From NCBI GenBank assembly GCA_035496255.1, contig DATJEU010000062.1, positions 1 through 64,000 on the forward strand: a stretch of 64,000 bases of DNA, in the 5' to 3' direction. A model generated the notes under the pieces. The model saw nothing but the letters and a program-made list of their open reading frames with translations. It made no database searches and had not been told where the DNA came from. The position numbers were made by a program, and so were the translations under genes. This document shows, piece by piece, positions 17,232 through 25,004 of this stretch; position 1 is the stretch's first letter; the number at the start of each line of letters is the position of its first letter. The DNA is from Gp6-AA40 sp035496255 (GTDB lineage Bacteria; Acidobacteriota; Vicinamibacteria; Vicinamibacterales; UBA2999).

Positions 17232-17717
17232 TTACGCGTGTCGCTCGAACAGCGCCGCGTACCGCTGCAGGTAGAGGAGCCAGCCGGCGTCGTTGGCGAT
17301 TCCGTCCCGCACCGATTCCCAGCCGACGCCGTGGCGATCGAGATGGCGATGCTCGAGTTCGACGCGGGTGCGCTTGGCCCCCTCGGCGAAGAACCGCACT
17401 TCCACCTCGCTGGTGAGATCCGGATTCCGCTCGATCTGCCAGCGCGGGCTGATGTCCCAGCTGAACACCACGCGATTCGGTGGTTCAAACGCGAGAATCC
17501 GGGCCCATCGGCACTCGGTTCCGTCAACGGCGCGATCGTAGATATGGCCGCCGACGCGCGGCTCGAACACGGTTTCAGCAATCGGCGCCTGCAGCAGGTT
17601 GTGCTCGCGAGGCTTGAAGTCGCCGAAGCGTTGCGTGAACACGCTGAACGCTTCTTCGAGCGGCGCGTTCACCACGATCTGGCGGCGCACTGCGGGGGTG
17701 GTCACTGATTGAGTCAT
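17232..17717 (-). CDS. SRPBCC (AHSA1-like) protein
   Basis: This 161-residue protein is of the START/Bet v1-like AHSA1 type. The N-terminal strand reads RRQIVVNAPLEEAFSVFTQR. GGHIYDRAVDGTECRWARIL is in the middle, and the long C-terminal helix ends WLLYLQRYAALFE. These proteins bind small hydrophobic ligands. Many are paired with an ArsR regulator, as here: the start ATG overlaps the arsR stop by 4 bp. The function of the ArsR/SRPBCC pair is not established. Confidence 0.85.
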   Translation of the reverse strand: MTQSVTTPAVRRQIVVNAPLEEAFSVFTQRFGDFKPREHNLLQAPIAETVFEPRVGGHIYDRAVDGTECRWARILAFEPPNRVVFSWDISPRWQIERNPDLTSEVEVRFFAEGAKRTRVELEHRHLDRHGVGWESVRDGIANDAGWLLYLQRYAALFERHA

Positions 17718-18037
17718 TTCCTGCCTTTCTTCGATCGCTCGACCACGCGCCGGAAGCCGCCAAGAGCCTGACTCCAGAATCCGTCGAGCTGGTCGCGTAG
17801 CGCCGCCACAGCGGCGGCGTCCAGGCGGTAAATCCGGCGGGTGCCAATCGCTTCTTCGTTCACCAATCCGGCGTGCTTGAGCACCTTCAGGTGCTGCGAA
17901 ACCGCCGGCCGTGTGACCGGGAGCTGCGCCGCCAGGTCGCCAACGGACATGGGGCCGGCGGCGAGCAACAGGACGATCGCCCTGCGCGTCGCGTCGCCGA
18001 GTGCCGCCCAGACGTCCCGTTCGTGGTTAGTTGCCAC
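17714..18037 (-). CDS. ArsR-family repressor
   Basis: This 107-residue winged-HTH protein starts at GTG. The HTH is clear (SVGDLAAQLPVTRPAVSQHL, about residues 31-50), followed by KVLKHAGLVNEEAIGTRRIY. No metal-binding cysteines are seen, so it is probably not a metal sensor. It overlaps the downstream SRPBCC gene by 4 bp. Two perfect palindromes flank and cover its start codon, a strong sign of autorepression and of a leaderless or near-leaderless transcript. Confidence 0.9.
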   Translation of the reverse strand: MATNHERDVWAALGDATRRAIVLLLAAGPMSVGDLAAQLPVTRPAVSQHLKVLKHAGLVNEEAIGTRRIYRLDAAAVAALRDQLDGFWSQALGGFRRVVERSKKGRK

Positions 18038-18058
18038 TAACCGTTAGTCTTGACTAAC
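18025..18058. promoter_or_regulatory. Double palindromic ArsR operator
   Basis: Two adjacent perfect palindromes are present: GGTTAGT-TGCC-ACTAACC (18025-18042) and GTTAGTC-TT-GACTAAC (18043-18058). Both share GTTAGT/ACTAAC half-sites. The first contains the arsR start codon. The arrangement fits two dimer sites for autoregulation. Confidence 0.75.
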
Positions 18059-18180
18059 CAAGTGCCGCTGTCAAGCGGCACCATCAACGCGGAGATGTCG
18101 GCACTGGTCGACGTTCGCGGCCGGTCTCGACGTTTGCGAGAGCAGCGGTTCTGCGGCGGGGCGCAGATAGAATGCGCAGC

Positions 18181-18933
18181 ATGTCAGCGACGCCGCGCAG
18201 ACCGCGCGTGAACTCGGTGCGTGAGTACATCGCGTCGAAGCCGAAGGAGTCGCGTGCCGCCCTCACCGCCGTACGCGAGGCGATCCGCCGCGCGCTGCCG
18301 AAGGCGGAAGAAGGGCTCGCGTACCAGATGCCGGCCTACACACTGAACGGCGTCGGCGTGCTCTACTTCGCCGGCTGGAAATCGCACTACTCGATCTATC
18401 CGGCGAGCGACGCGATGGTCCAGGCGTTCGCGAAGGAGCTGGCACCCTACGCGCGCAGCAAGGCGACGATCAAGTTTCCACTGTCGGAGCCGGTGCCGGT
18501 GAAACTGATCGAACGGCTGGCGAAGTTTCGCGGGCGGCAGCTGGCGACGCGCGACGGGGCCAGGGGCAAAAAGAAGAGCGGTCGCGAAGGGCAGCTCACT
18601 CGGCTGCGGCGCAGCTGCGCGACGCTGCCGAGCGCGTTCGAGAAGCTGTCGCACGGCACGCCCTGCTTCTTCGTCGAGCAGGGCAAGGGCTGCTTCGCGA
18701 TGTTCTCCGGGCATCATCGCGACGATGGCCGGGCGGCGCTGTGGGTACCGGTGGCGGATGGAATGCAGCGGCTGATGATCGAGGAGGCACCCGACACGTA
18801 TTTCCATCCGCCCTACATGGGAGTCGGCGGCTGGATCGGCATCCTGCTGGACCAGATCGCGGACGATGCGCTGGAGAGCCACCTGCGAGAGGCGCATTCC
18901 CTGATCGCCGCGAAGCGCAGACCGCGGCGCTGA
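18181..18933 (+). CDS. DUF1801-YjbR/MmcQ fusion protein
   Basis: This protein of about 250 residues joins two small domains normally found separately. Residues 1-120 match DUF1801/YdhG-like proteins (VREYIASKPKESRAAL, ALPKAEEGLAYQMPAY, LYFAGWKSHYSIYP). Residues 135-245 match MmcQ/YjbR-like proteins (LPSAFEKLSHGTPCFFV, PPYMGVGGWIGILLD). Both are CyaY-like folds of unclear function. I prefer the ATG at 18181 because TAGAAT ends 7 nt before it. An ATG at 18172 overlaps that element. No ribosome binding site is seen. Confidence 0.8.
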   Translation: MSATPRRPRVNSVREYIASKPKESRAALTAVREAIRRALPKAEEGLAYQMPAYTLNGVGVLYFAGWKSHYSIYPASDAMVQAFAKELAPYARSKATIKFPLSEPVPVKLIERLAKFRGRQLATRDGARGKKKSGREGQLTRLRRSCATLPSAFEKLSHGTPCFFVEQGKGCFAMFSGHHRDDGRAALWVPVADGMQRLMIEEAPDTYFHPPYMGVGGWIGILLDQIADDALESHLREAHSLIAAKRRPRR

Positions 18934-18959
18934 GGCCTGAGGCGCAGGATCATCAGCGG

Positions 18960-19112
18960 GTGTTCACGCTTCTCGGTTCTTCGTGCTGAGTTCGTGTTCA
19001 GGTTCGGTTCAGGGTTCAGGTCTTACATCCAACGCTCGAGCGGCCCAGAGCGTGCAGCAAGATCGGAACCTGAACACGAACGCAGAATCGAGAACGCAGA
19101 AGCGTGAACCGA
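18960..19112. repeat. Long palindromic GAACCTGAACACGAAC element
   Basis: The 16-mer GTTCGTGTTCAGGTTC (18990-19005) is perfectly inverted at 19066-19081. Outer arms near 18960-18974 and 19099-19110 (AGAAGCGTGAAC) also pair. The whole is a roughly 150-bp imperfect palindrome between two convergently unrelated genes. Its core is shared with 680-754. Confidence 0.75.
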
Positions 19113-19132
19113 CCTGCCGGTAAAATCGCTTC

Positions 19133-19876
19133 ATGTCGATCGAATCAGAGGGCGATCTCCGCGGATTGCAGCACGTGGGCCGCATCGTTGCCCTGATCCT
19201 CGCGGAGATGCAATCGGCGGCGGTGCCGGGAATGACGACCGCCGCGCTCGACCGCATCGGCGGCGACGCGATGAAGCGGCTCGGCGCACGCTCGGCTCCG
19301 CAACTCACATACGGCTTTCCCGGTTTCACCTGTATCAGTGTCAATGAAGAGATCGTCCACGGTGTCCCCGGGTCGCGGCGTCTCGCGACCGGAGATGTCG
19401 TCAAGATCGATGTGACCGCCGAAGCTGGCGGCTATGTTGCCGACGCGGCTCGAACGGTGATCATCGGCGACGGCTCCGCGCTCGCCTCGCGGCTGCACCA
19501 CAGCGCGATCTCCGCACTGCGCGCCGCATTGAGAACCGCGCGCGCAGGGAATCCGGTGTGGGCGATTGGCCGAGCCGTCGAGCGGCAGGCACGCAGCGAC
19601 GGATTTGCTGTCGTGCGCGAACTGTGCGGACACGGTGTCGGCCGTGCGATTCACGAGGATCCGCAAGTGCCAAATTATGAGGACCGCCGGCAGAAGGACG
19701 TGCTCACGGAGGGATTGGTCATTGCCGTCGAGCCGATGTTGACCGCTGTGCCGGCGCGAGCCGTGCAGATGCGCGATGGTTGGACGATTCGTACCAGCAA
19801 CGGCGCGCTCGCCGTGCACGAGGAGCACACCATCGTCGTTCGTCGCGACCAGCCGCTCGTGCTCACGGCCGCATGA
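19133..19876 (+). CDS. map: Type I methionine aminopeptidase
   Basis: This 247-residue M24 metallopeptidase removes N-terminal Met from nascent proteins. The five expected metal ligands are visible in context: two Asp in KIDVTAEAGGYVADAART, His in CGHGVGRAIHEDP, Glu in AVEPML and Glu in HEEHTIVV. Length fits the type I enzyme without an N-terminal extension. TAAAAT lies at 19121-19126, 6 nt before the ATG, so the mRNA is probably leaderless. It stands alone after a palindromic repeat. Confidence 0.95.
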   Translation: MSIESEGDLRGLQHVGRIVALILAEMQSAAVPGMTTAALDRIGGDAMKRLGARSAPQLTYGFPGFTCISVNEEIVHGVPGSRRLATGDVVKIDVTAEAGGYVADAARTVIIGDGSALASRLHHSAISALRAALRTARAGNPVWAIGRAVERQARSDGFAVVRELCGHGVGRAIHEDPQVPNYEDRRQKDVLTEGLVIAVEPMLTAVPARAVQMRDGWTIRTSNGALAVHEEHTIVVRRDQPLVLTAA

Positions 19877-19964
19877 GGCACACGCGCCTTCGGTCAGGGT
19901 CACGACGTCGCTCCAGCCATATGGGACCGCACGGCAGGCACGTCATCCCACACCGGTGTCGTCG

Positions 19965-19995
19965 GTGACGTCGTGTCATTCGTCGTGACCGTCGT
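19965..19995 (-). repeat. Inverted copy of ACGACGGTCACGACG repeat
   Basis: These 31 bp match the reverse complement of 17119-17149 with one mismatch. The flanks (19890-20010) are also rich in GTCACGACG words. No gene lies in 19877-20087. Confidence 0.75.
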
Positions 19996-20087
19996 GGTGG
20001 TCTTTTGGTGACCGCGCCTCTCAGCTCGCACACAGCCACGCATACCATCACGTCAGCGACCGGCATGACCGGAAAACCGAGGGTGAG

Positions 20088-20774
20088 ATGAGGCATCGCG
20101 AGCAACATCGCAGCAGCCGGATCGGCTGGCTGCGCGCCGCCGTGCTCGGCGCCAACGACGGCATCGTTTCTACCGCCAGTCTCGTCGTCGGAGTCGCGTC
20201 GGCGGCCTCGAGCCGTCAGGAAGTACTTGTCGCCGGCGTCGCGGGTCTCGTTGCCGGCGCCTTGTCGATGGCGGCCGGTGAATACGTGTCGGTCAGCTCG
20301 CAGGCCGACACGGAAAGTGCCGACATGGCACGCGAGCGACGCGAGCTCGCCACCCAACCGAAGGCCGAGGAAGACGAGCTGACCTCGATCTACGTGCGCC
20401 GCGGTCTCGAGCGGGATCTTGCGAGGCGTGTCGCCCGCCAGTTGATGGCGAAGGACGCGCTGGCGGCGCACGCACGCGACGAACTTGGCCTGACCGAAGA
20501 ACAAGCCGCCCGCCCGCTCCAGGCGGCATTGGCGTCAGCCGCGACCTTCGCCGCCGGCGCCGCCGTGCCGATGATCGCGATCAGCGTCGGGCCGCCCAGC
20601 GTGATCGTGGTGTCCGCAGTGTCGCTGGTCTGCCTCGCCGCCCTTGGTGCGGTCGCGGGACGCACCGGCGGCGCTTCGCCGCTCGTCGGCGCCGCTCGCG
20701 TCGGGTTCTGGGGCGCGCTGGCGATGGCGCTGACAGCGGGTGTTGGGCACCTGTTCGGAACCGCGGTCGGCTGA
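20088..20774 (+). CDS. VIT1/CCC1-family metal transporter
   Basis: This 228-residue membrane protein begins with a polar leader and then the family block GWLRAAVLGANDGIVSTASLVVGVA (residues 12-36). A second helix rich in Gly/Ala/Met follows (GLVAGALSMAAGEYVS). Next comes a charged cytoplasmic loop with many Glu residues and three C-terminal hydrophobic segments. VIT1/CCC1 proteins export Fe2+ or Mn2+ from the cytosol in exchange for protons. The Glu-rich loop corresponds to the metal-binding domain. No regulator is adjacent. Confidence 0.9.
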   Translation: MRHREQHRSSRIGWLRAAVLGANDGIVSTASLVVGVASAASSRQEVLVAGVAGLVAGALSMAAGEYVSVSSQADTESADMARERRELATQPKAEEDELTSIYVRRGLERDLARRVARQLMAKDALAAHARDELGLTEEQAARPLQAALASAATFAAGAAVPMIAISVGPPSVIVVSAVSLVCLAALGAVAGRTGGASPLVGAARVGFWGALAMALTAGVGHLFGTAVG

Positions 20775-20943
20775 GGAGCAGGTGCGATTGCGTGCGATTG
20801 GTGATCAACCTCGCTTCGCCCCGCCCCTACGTCCGTCGCAGAAGACGCCCTGACGATCGTCTTAGGTCTCGAACACGCGCACGTGAATGCGTGGCGATGA
20901 GCTTGCGACGCTCGTACGCGGCCCCGCTACACTGGCGGCAGAC

Positions 20944-22203
20944 GTGGCCAGACTCCCTCTGTGGTTTCTTACGGCATGCGTGGCCATCGCCGCCGCCTGC
21001 GCAACGCACACGGATCGCGTCCTCACCTTCTCGGGCAGCGTCGTCGGACGCGAAGCGGAAGTCCTCGCCACCCAGATTGCGCGCTTCCGCCAGCTCCATC
21101 CGTCGATCCACGTCGAGATCCGCGCCACGCCCGACGCCGCCGACCAGCGCCATCAGCTCTACGTGCAGTGGCTGAACGCCCGCGCCAGCGAGCCAGATGT
21201 TCTGCAGGTGGACGTAATCTGGACGCCCGAATTCGCGGCGGCGGGATGGATCGCGCCGCTCGATCGATTCGCGCCGCCGGTAGCCGACTTCTTTCCCGCC
21301 ACGATTGCGCCCCACCGCTGGAAGGGATCGCTCTTCGCCCTGCCGTGGTTCGTGGACGTCGGCATGTTGTACCGGCGGACCGATCTGGTGCCACGCGAGC
21401 CGCGTGACCTCGACGACCTCCGGCAGCTTGCCGGCGACGCGATCCGCGATGGCCACGTGCCGTTCGGCCTCGTCTGGCAGGGTGCGCGCTACGAAGGACT
21501 GGTGACGACGTTTCTGGAGTATCTCGGTGCCTTCGGCGGTGCCATCCTCGACGACAGCGGCCGCGTCGTCGTTGATCGCGACCCGGCGGTTCGTGCCTTG
21601 ACCTTCATGCGCGATGCGATCGACGTGGATCACGTGGTGCCGCCGGCGGTGCTGACGTGGCAGGAGGAGCAGACGCGGTTTGCGTTTCAGAACGGCCAGG
21701 CGGCGTTCATGCGCAACTGGCCCTACGCCTATGAGCTGCTGCAGGACCGATCGCAATCGGCGGTGGCCGGTCGCGTTGCCGTGGCCGCGATGCCGGGCAC
21801 GGCCGACGGCAGGCCGACGGCGGCGCTCGGCGGATCCGCGCTCGCCATCAACGCGCACAGCGATCAGCCGGATGACGCCTACCAGTTGATCGCGTATCTG
21901 CTGCAGCCGGAGCAGATGATCGAGCGCGCGCGCATCGCCGGCCAGTATCCACCACGTCCCGCGCTGTACCACACCGGCGCGCTTGCCGACGCGCTGCCAG
22001 TTCCGCCGGCCAGCGCCCTCGCGGTGATCGAACGTGCGACGCCGCGACCGGTCACGCCGGTCTACAACGAGCTGTCGGAACTGCTGCAGGTGTCGCTGCA
22101 CCGCGCGCTGACCGGACAGCAGGAACCACGCGAGGCGCTTCGCGACGCGGCAGCGTCGATGCGCGCGCTGCTTGCCCGCGCACAACTGGCGCCGGCGTCA
22201 TGA
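20944..22203 (+). CDS. Sugar ABC transporter substrate-binding lipoprotein
   Basis: This family 1 extracellular solute-binding protein has about 419 residues. The GTG start at 20944 places a short signal peptide ending IAAAC at the N-terminus, so Cys19 would be lipidated. An ATG at 20887 would bury it behind 19 extra residues. TACACT lies 10 nt before the GTG. FQNGQAAFMRNWPYAYEL and ALGGSALAINAHSDQPDDAY are typical of trehalose/maltose-type binding proteins. It is first of four overlapping genes with two permeases and an ATPase. The ligand is probably an oligosaccharide. Confidence 0.85.
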   Translation: MARLPLWFLTACVAIAAACATHTDRVLTFSGSVVGREAEVLATQIARFRQLHPSIHVEIRATPDAADQRHQLYVQWLNARASEPDVLQVDVIWTPEFAAAGWIAPLDRFAPPVADFFPATIAPHRWKGSLFALPWFVDVGMLYRRTDLVPREPRDLDDLRQLAGDAIRDGHVPFGLVWQGARYEGLVTTFLEYLGAFGGAILDDSGRVVVDRDPAVRALTFMRDAIDVDHVVPPAVLTWQEEQTRFAFQNGQAAFMRNWPYAYELLQDRSQSAVAGRVAVAAMPGTADGRPTAALGGSALAINAHSDQPDDAYQLIAYLLQPEQMIERARIAGQYPPRPALYHTGALADALPVPPASALAVIERATPRPVTPVYNELSELLQVSLHRALTGQQEPREALRDAAASMRALLARAQLAPAS

Positions 22204-23123
22204 TCGGCCGCCGTCGCCAGCATCCGGCCCGCGCCTGGGAAGACGATGAGACCCGCCTCGCCTGGGCGTTCGTGCTGCCGGCGCTCGGCGTGGTCGCGCT
22301 GATCGCGGTCTTTCCGATCGTATGGACGTTCTGGGAATCGCTGCACCTGGACGATCTCCGGATGCCCTGGCTCGGCCGGCCCCGTGTCGGCTTCGCGAAT
22401 TACGCCGAAGCGCTGGGCGACCAGCGGTTCTGGAGCGCGCTGGCCCATACCGGTGTGTTCGTGGCGGCGACGGTCACGATCGAGCTCGCTGCCGGGTTGT
22501 TGCTGGCGATGGCGCTCGATCGCCTGTCGCGCGGCGCGTCCGCGGTGAGAACCGCGGTGCTGCTTCCCTGGGCGATTCCCACGGTGGTGGCCGCGCTCGT
22601 GTGGCGCTTCATCTTCGAGAGTCCCAGCGGCGTCGCGAACGTGGCCGTGCACACGCTCGGCATGACACCGCCCACCTGGTTTGCCGACGCTGTCGCCGCG
22701 TGGGTGCCGCTCGTGCTCGCCGACGCCTGGAAGACGACGCCGTTCGTCGCGCTGTTGCTGCTGGCCGGCCTGCAGACCATCGACCGCGCGTTGCACGAGG
22801 CTGCGGCGATCGATGGCGCCGGCCCGTGGCGTCAGTTCACCGGGGTCACGCTGCCGCTGCTCATGCCGGCGCTGCTCGTCGCGTTCCTGTTCCGCACGCT
22901 CGACGCCTTTCGCGTCTTCGACGTCGTCTACGTGATGACCGGCGGCGGCCCCGGCACCGCGACCGAACCGATCGCGGTGTACACGTTCAGCACGCTGATG
23001 CAGAACCTGCGATTCGGCTACGGGTCGGCCCTGTCGATGATCGTGTTCCTCGTGGCGTTCCTCTTCGCGCTGGGCACGATCCAGGTGTTCGGCGGCAGGA
23101 CGCTGCTGGAGGGACGGCGATGA
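22200..23123 (+). CDS. Sugar ABC transporter permease (MalF-like)
   Basis: This 307-residue permease has about six membrane helices. The EAA motif, the site that docks on the ATPase, reads EAAAIDGAGPWRQFTGVTLPLL (about residues 200-221). The N-terminal LAWAFVLPALGVVALIAVFPIVW helix is typical of MalF/UgpA-type subunits. The start overlaps the binding-protein stop by 4 bp (ATGA), and the stop overlaps the next start the same way, so translation is coupled. Confidence 0.92.
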   Translation: MIGRRRQHPARAWEDDETRLAWAFVLPALGVVALIAVFPIVWTFWESLHLDDLRMPWLGRPRVGFANYAEALGDQRFWSALAHTGVFVAATVTIELAAGLLLAMALDRLSRGASAVRTAVLLPWAIPTVVAALVWRFIFESPSGVANVAVHTLGMTPPTWFADAVAAWVPLVLADAWKTTPFVALLLLAGLQTIDRALHEAAAIDGAGPWRQFTGVTLPLLMPALLVAFLFRTLDAFRVFDVVYVMTGGGPGTATEPIAVYTFSTLMQNLRFGYGSALSMIVFLVAFLFALGTIQVFGGRTLLEGRR

Positions 23124-23935
23124 TCCGCCGCCGCGGATGGCTCGTGGTGACGACGCTGCTCGTCGCCGGTCTGGTGCTCCCGATCTACTGGACCCTCGTG
23201 TCGTCGTTCACGCCCGAGAGCCGCCTGTTCGCCGCGCCCTCACTCGTCCCGCACGGTCTCGTGTTCGATCACTACCGCGCGTTGTTCACGCAGCGCGACT
23301 TCTGGACGCCGATCCGCAACTCGCTCATCGTCGCGAGCGCGACGACGATGGTCTCGGTGGCGCTCGGCGCAGCCTGCGCGTACGCGATCGCCCGGCTGCG
23401 GTTCCGCGGCAAGTCGCTGCTGCTGGCGTTCGTCCTCGCGGTCTCGATGTTCCCGCAGATGGCGATCGTGTCGCCGCTGTATGTCGTGCTGCGGGCGATG
23501 CACCTGCTCAATACCTATCCTGGTCTCGTGCTGCCGTATCTCACCTTCGCGATGCCGCTGGCGATCTGGCTGCTGGTCGGCTTCTTCCGTCAGCTTCCGG
23601 CCGATCTCGAGGAGGCCGCGATGATGGACGGCGCGGGGCGGATGCGTACGCTCCGTGAGGTGATCCTGCCGCTGGCGTTGCCAGGGCTGGCGACGACGGC
23701 CATCCTGACGTTTCTCTACCGCTGGAACGAGTTCCTGTTCGCGTTGTCGTTCACGCTCGGGCCCGAGCGCTACACGGTGCCGGTGGCGATCACGCTGTTC
23801 CGCGGGCAGTACCAGGTGCCGTGGGGACAAGTGCTCGCGGCCGCGGTCATCGCCACCATTCCCGTCGCCGCCATCGTCCTCGTGGCGCAGCGGCGGATCA
23901 TCGCCGGGCTCACCTCCGGCGCGGTCAAGGGCTGA
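23120..23935 (+). CDS. Sugar ABC transporter permease (MalG-like)
   Basis: This 271-residue permease of the MalG/UgpE type has a single N-terminal helix followed by five more. The EAA loop reads EEAAMMDGAGRMRTLREVIL. YRWNEFLFALSF near the C-terminus is also characteristic of the carbohydrate permease class. The start ATG at 23120 overlaps the preceding stop. The stop TGA shares a base with the ATPase start (TGATG). It forms the membrane heterodimer with the upstream permease. Confidence 0.92.
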   Translation: MIRRRGWLVVTTLLVAGLVLPIYWTLVSSFTPESRLFAAPSLVPHGLVFDHYRALFTQRDFWTPIRNSLIVASATTMVSVALGAACAYAIARLRFRGKSLLLAFVLAVSMFPQMAIVSPLYVVLRAMHLLNTYPGLVLPYLTFAMPLAIWLLVGFFRQLPADLEEAAMMDGAGRMRTLREVILPLALPGLATTAILTFLYRWNEFLFALSFTLGPERYTVPVAITLFRGQYQVPWGQVLAAAVIATIPVAAIVLVAQRRIIAGLTSGAVKG

Positions 23936-24957
23936 TGGCCGCCGTCACGTTACGCCGGGTGAGCAAGCGGTTCCCCAACGGCGCGCTCGCGGTGCGCGAT
24001 GTCACGCTGGAGATCGCGGATGGGGAACTGCTCGTGCTGCTGGGACCGTCCGGCAGCGGGAAGAGCACGCTGCTGCGGCTGATCGCCGGGCTCGACGTGC
24101 CGACCGCCGGCGCAGTGCTGATCGACGGCCGCGATGTCACCGCCGTGCCGCCGCAGCATCGCGATCTCGCGATGGTGTTCCAGAGCTACGCGCTCTATCC
24201 GCACAAGACCGTGCGGCAGAACCTCGAGTTCAGCCTGCGCGTTCGCCGTGTGACCGGGATCGCCGGACGTGTGCAGCGTGCCGCGGAGTTACTCGGTATC
24301 GCGGCGCTGCTCGATCGCAAGCCCGCCGAGCTCTCAGGCGGTCAGCGGCAACGCGTCGCGCTGGGACGCGCCATCGTCCGCGAACCAAGAGCATTCCTGC
24401 TCGACGAGCCGCTGTCGAATCTCGACCCGCTGCTGCGGGTCAGCACGCGGACCGAGCTGGCGCTGCTGCACCGGCGCCTGGGCACGACGATGGTGTACGT
24501 GACGCACGATCAGGAAGAGGCGATGACGCTCGGCACGCGCATCGCCGTCATGCGCGACGGCCGGGTCGAACAGGTGGACGCGCCGCTCGACGTCTTCCGC
24601 CGCCCGGCGAATGTGTTCGTCGCCGGGTTTGTCGGGTCGCCGGCGATGAATGTCTGGGAGGAGGGCGACGGCCTGAGCGCGGGCGCGGGGCAGGGCACCG
24701 TTCTCGGCATCCGGCCGCACGACATCGAACTGACCGATTCGACTGCCGCGGATGGACGGGGACGCATCGAGGTCGTGGAGCCACTGGGAGCGGCAACGTT
24801 GATTCACCTGCGTGTGGACCGCCGCTCGTCCGACCTCGTTCGCGTGGTCATCTCCGCGGATCGTGCCGTGGCCGTCGGTGACGTCGTCGGATTCCGCCTG
24901 CGCCGCGACCGCGTGCATCAGTTCGACCGCGAGACCGGTCGTCGTCGCGACGGGTAG
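23935..24957 (+). CDS. Sugar ABC transporter ATP-binding protein (MalK-like)
   Basis: This 340-residue ABC ATPase has Walker A GPSGSGKST (37-45), signature LSGGQRQRV, Walker B AFLLDEP and switch His in VTHDQEEAMTL. A C-terminal TOBE-type region follows (GIRPHDIEL). It belongs to the MalK/UgpC group, which powers sugar import and can serve several permeases. It ends the four-gene operon. No glycosidase or regulator is adjacent, so the substrate is not indicated locally. Confidence 0.93.
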   Translation: MAAVTLRRVSKRFPNGALAVRDVTLEIADGELLVLLGPSGSGKSTLLRLIAGLDVPTAGAVLIDGRDVTAVPPQHRDLAMVFQSYALYPHKTVRQNLEFSLRVRRVTGIAGRVQRAAELLGIAALLDRKPAELSGGQRQRVALGRAIVREPRAFLLDEPLSNLDPLLRVSTRTELALLHRRLGTTMVYVTHDQEEAMTLGTRIAVMRDGRVEQVDAPLDVFRRPANVFVAGFVGSPAMNVWEEGDGLSAGAGQGTVLGIRPHDIELTDSTAADGRGRIEVVEPLGAATLIHLRVDRRSSDLVRVVISADRAVAVGDVVGFRLRRDRVHQFDRETGRRRDG

Positions 24958-25004
24958 AGGTGCAGGTCCGCCGCGTCGCGGAAGGAGATGCCCGCGAAGG
25001 GCGG

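Noticed and set aside
20887..20943. Upstream ATG start for the sugar-binding lipoprotein
   Set aside because: It would place 19 residues before the signal peptide and bury the lipobox. The GTG at 20944 fits better.
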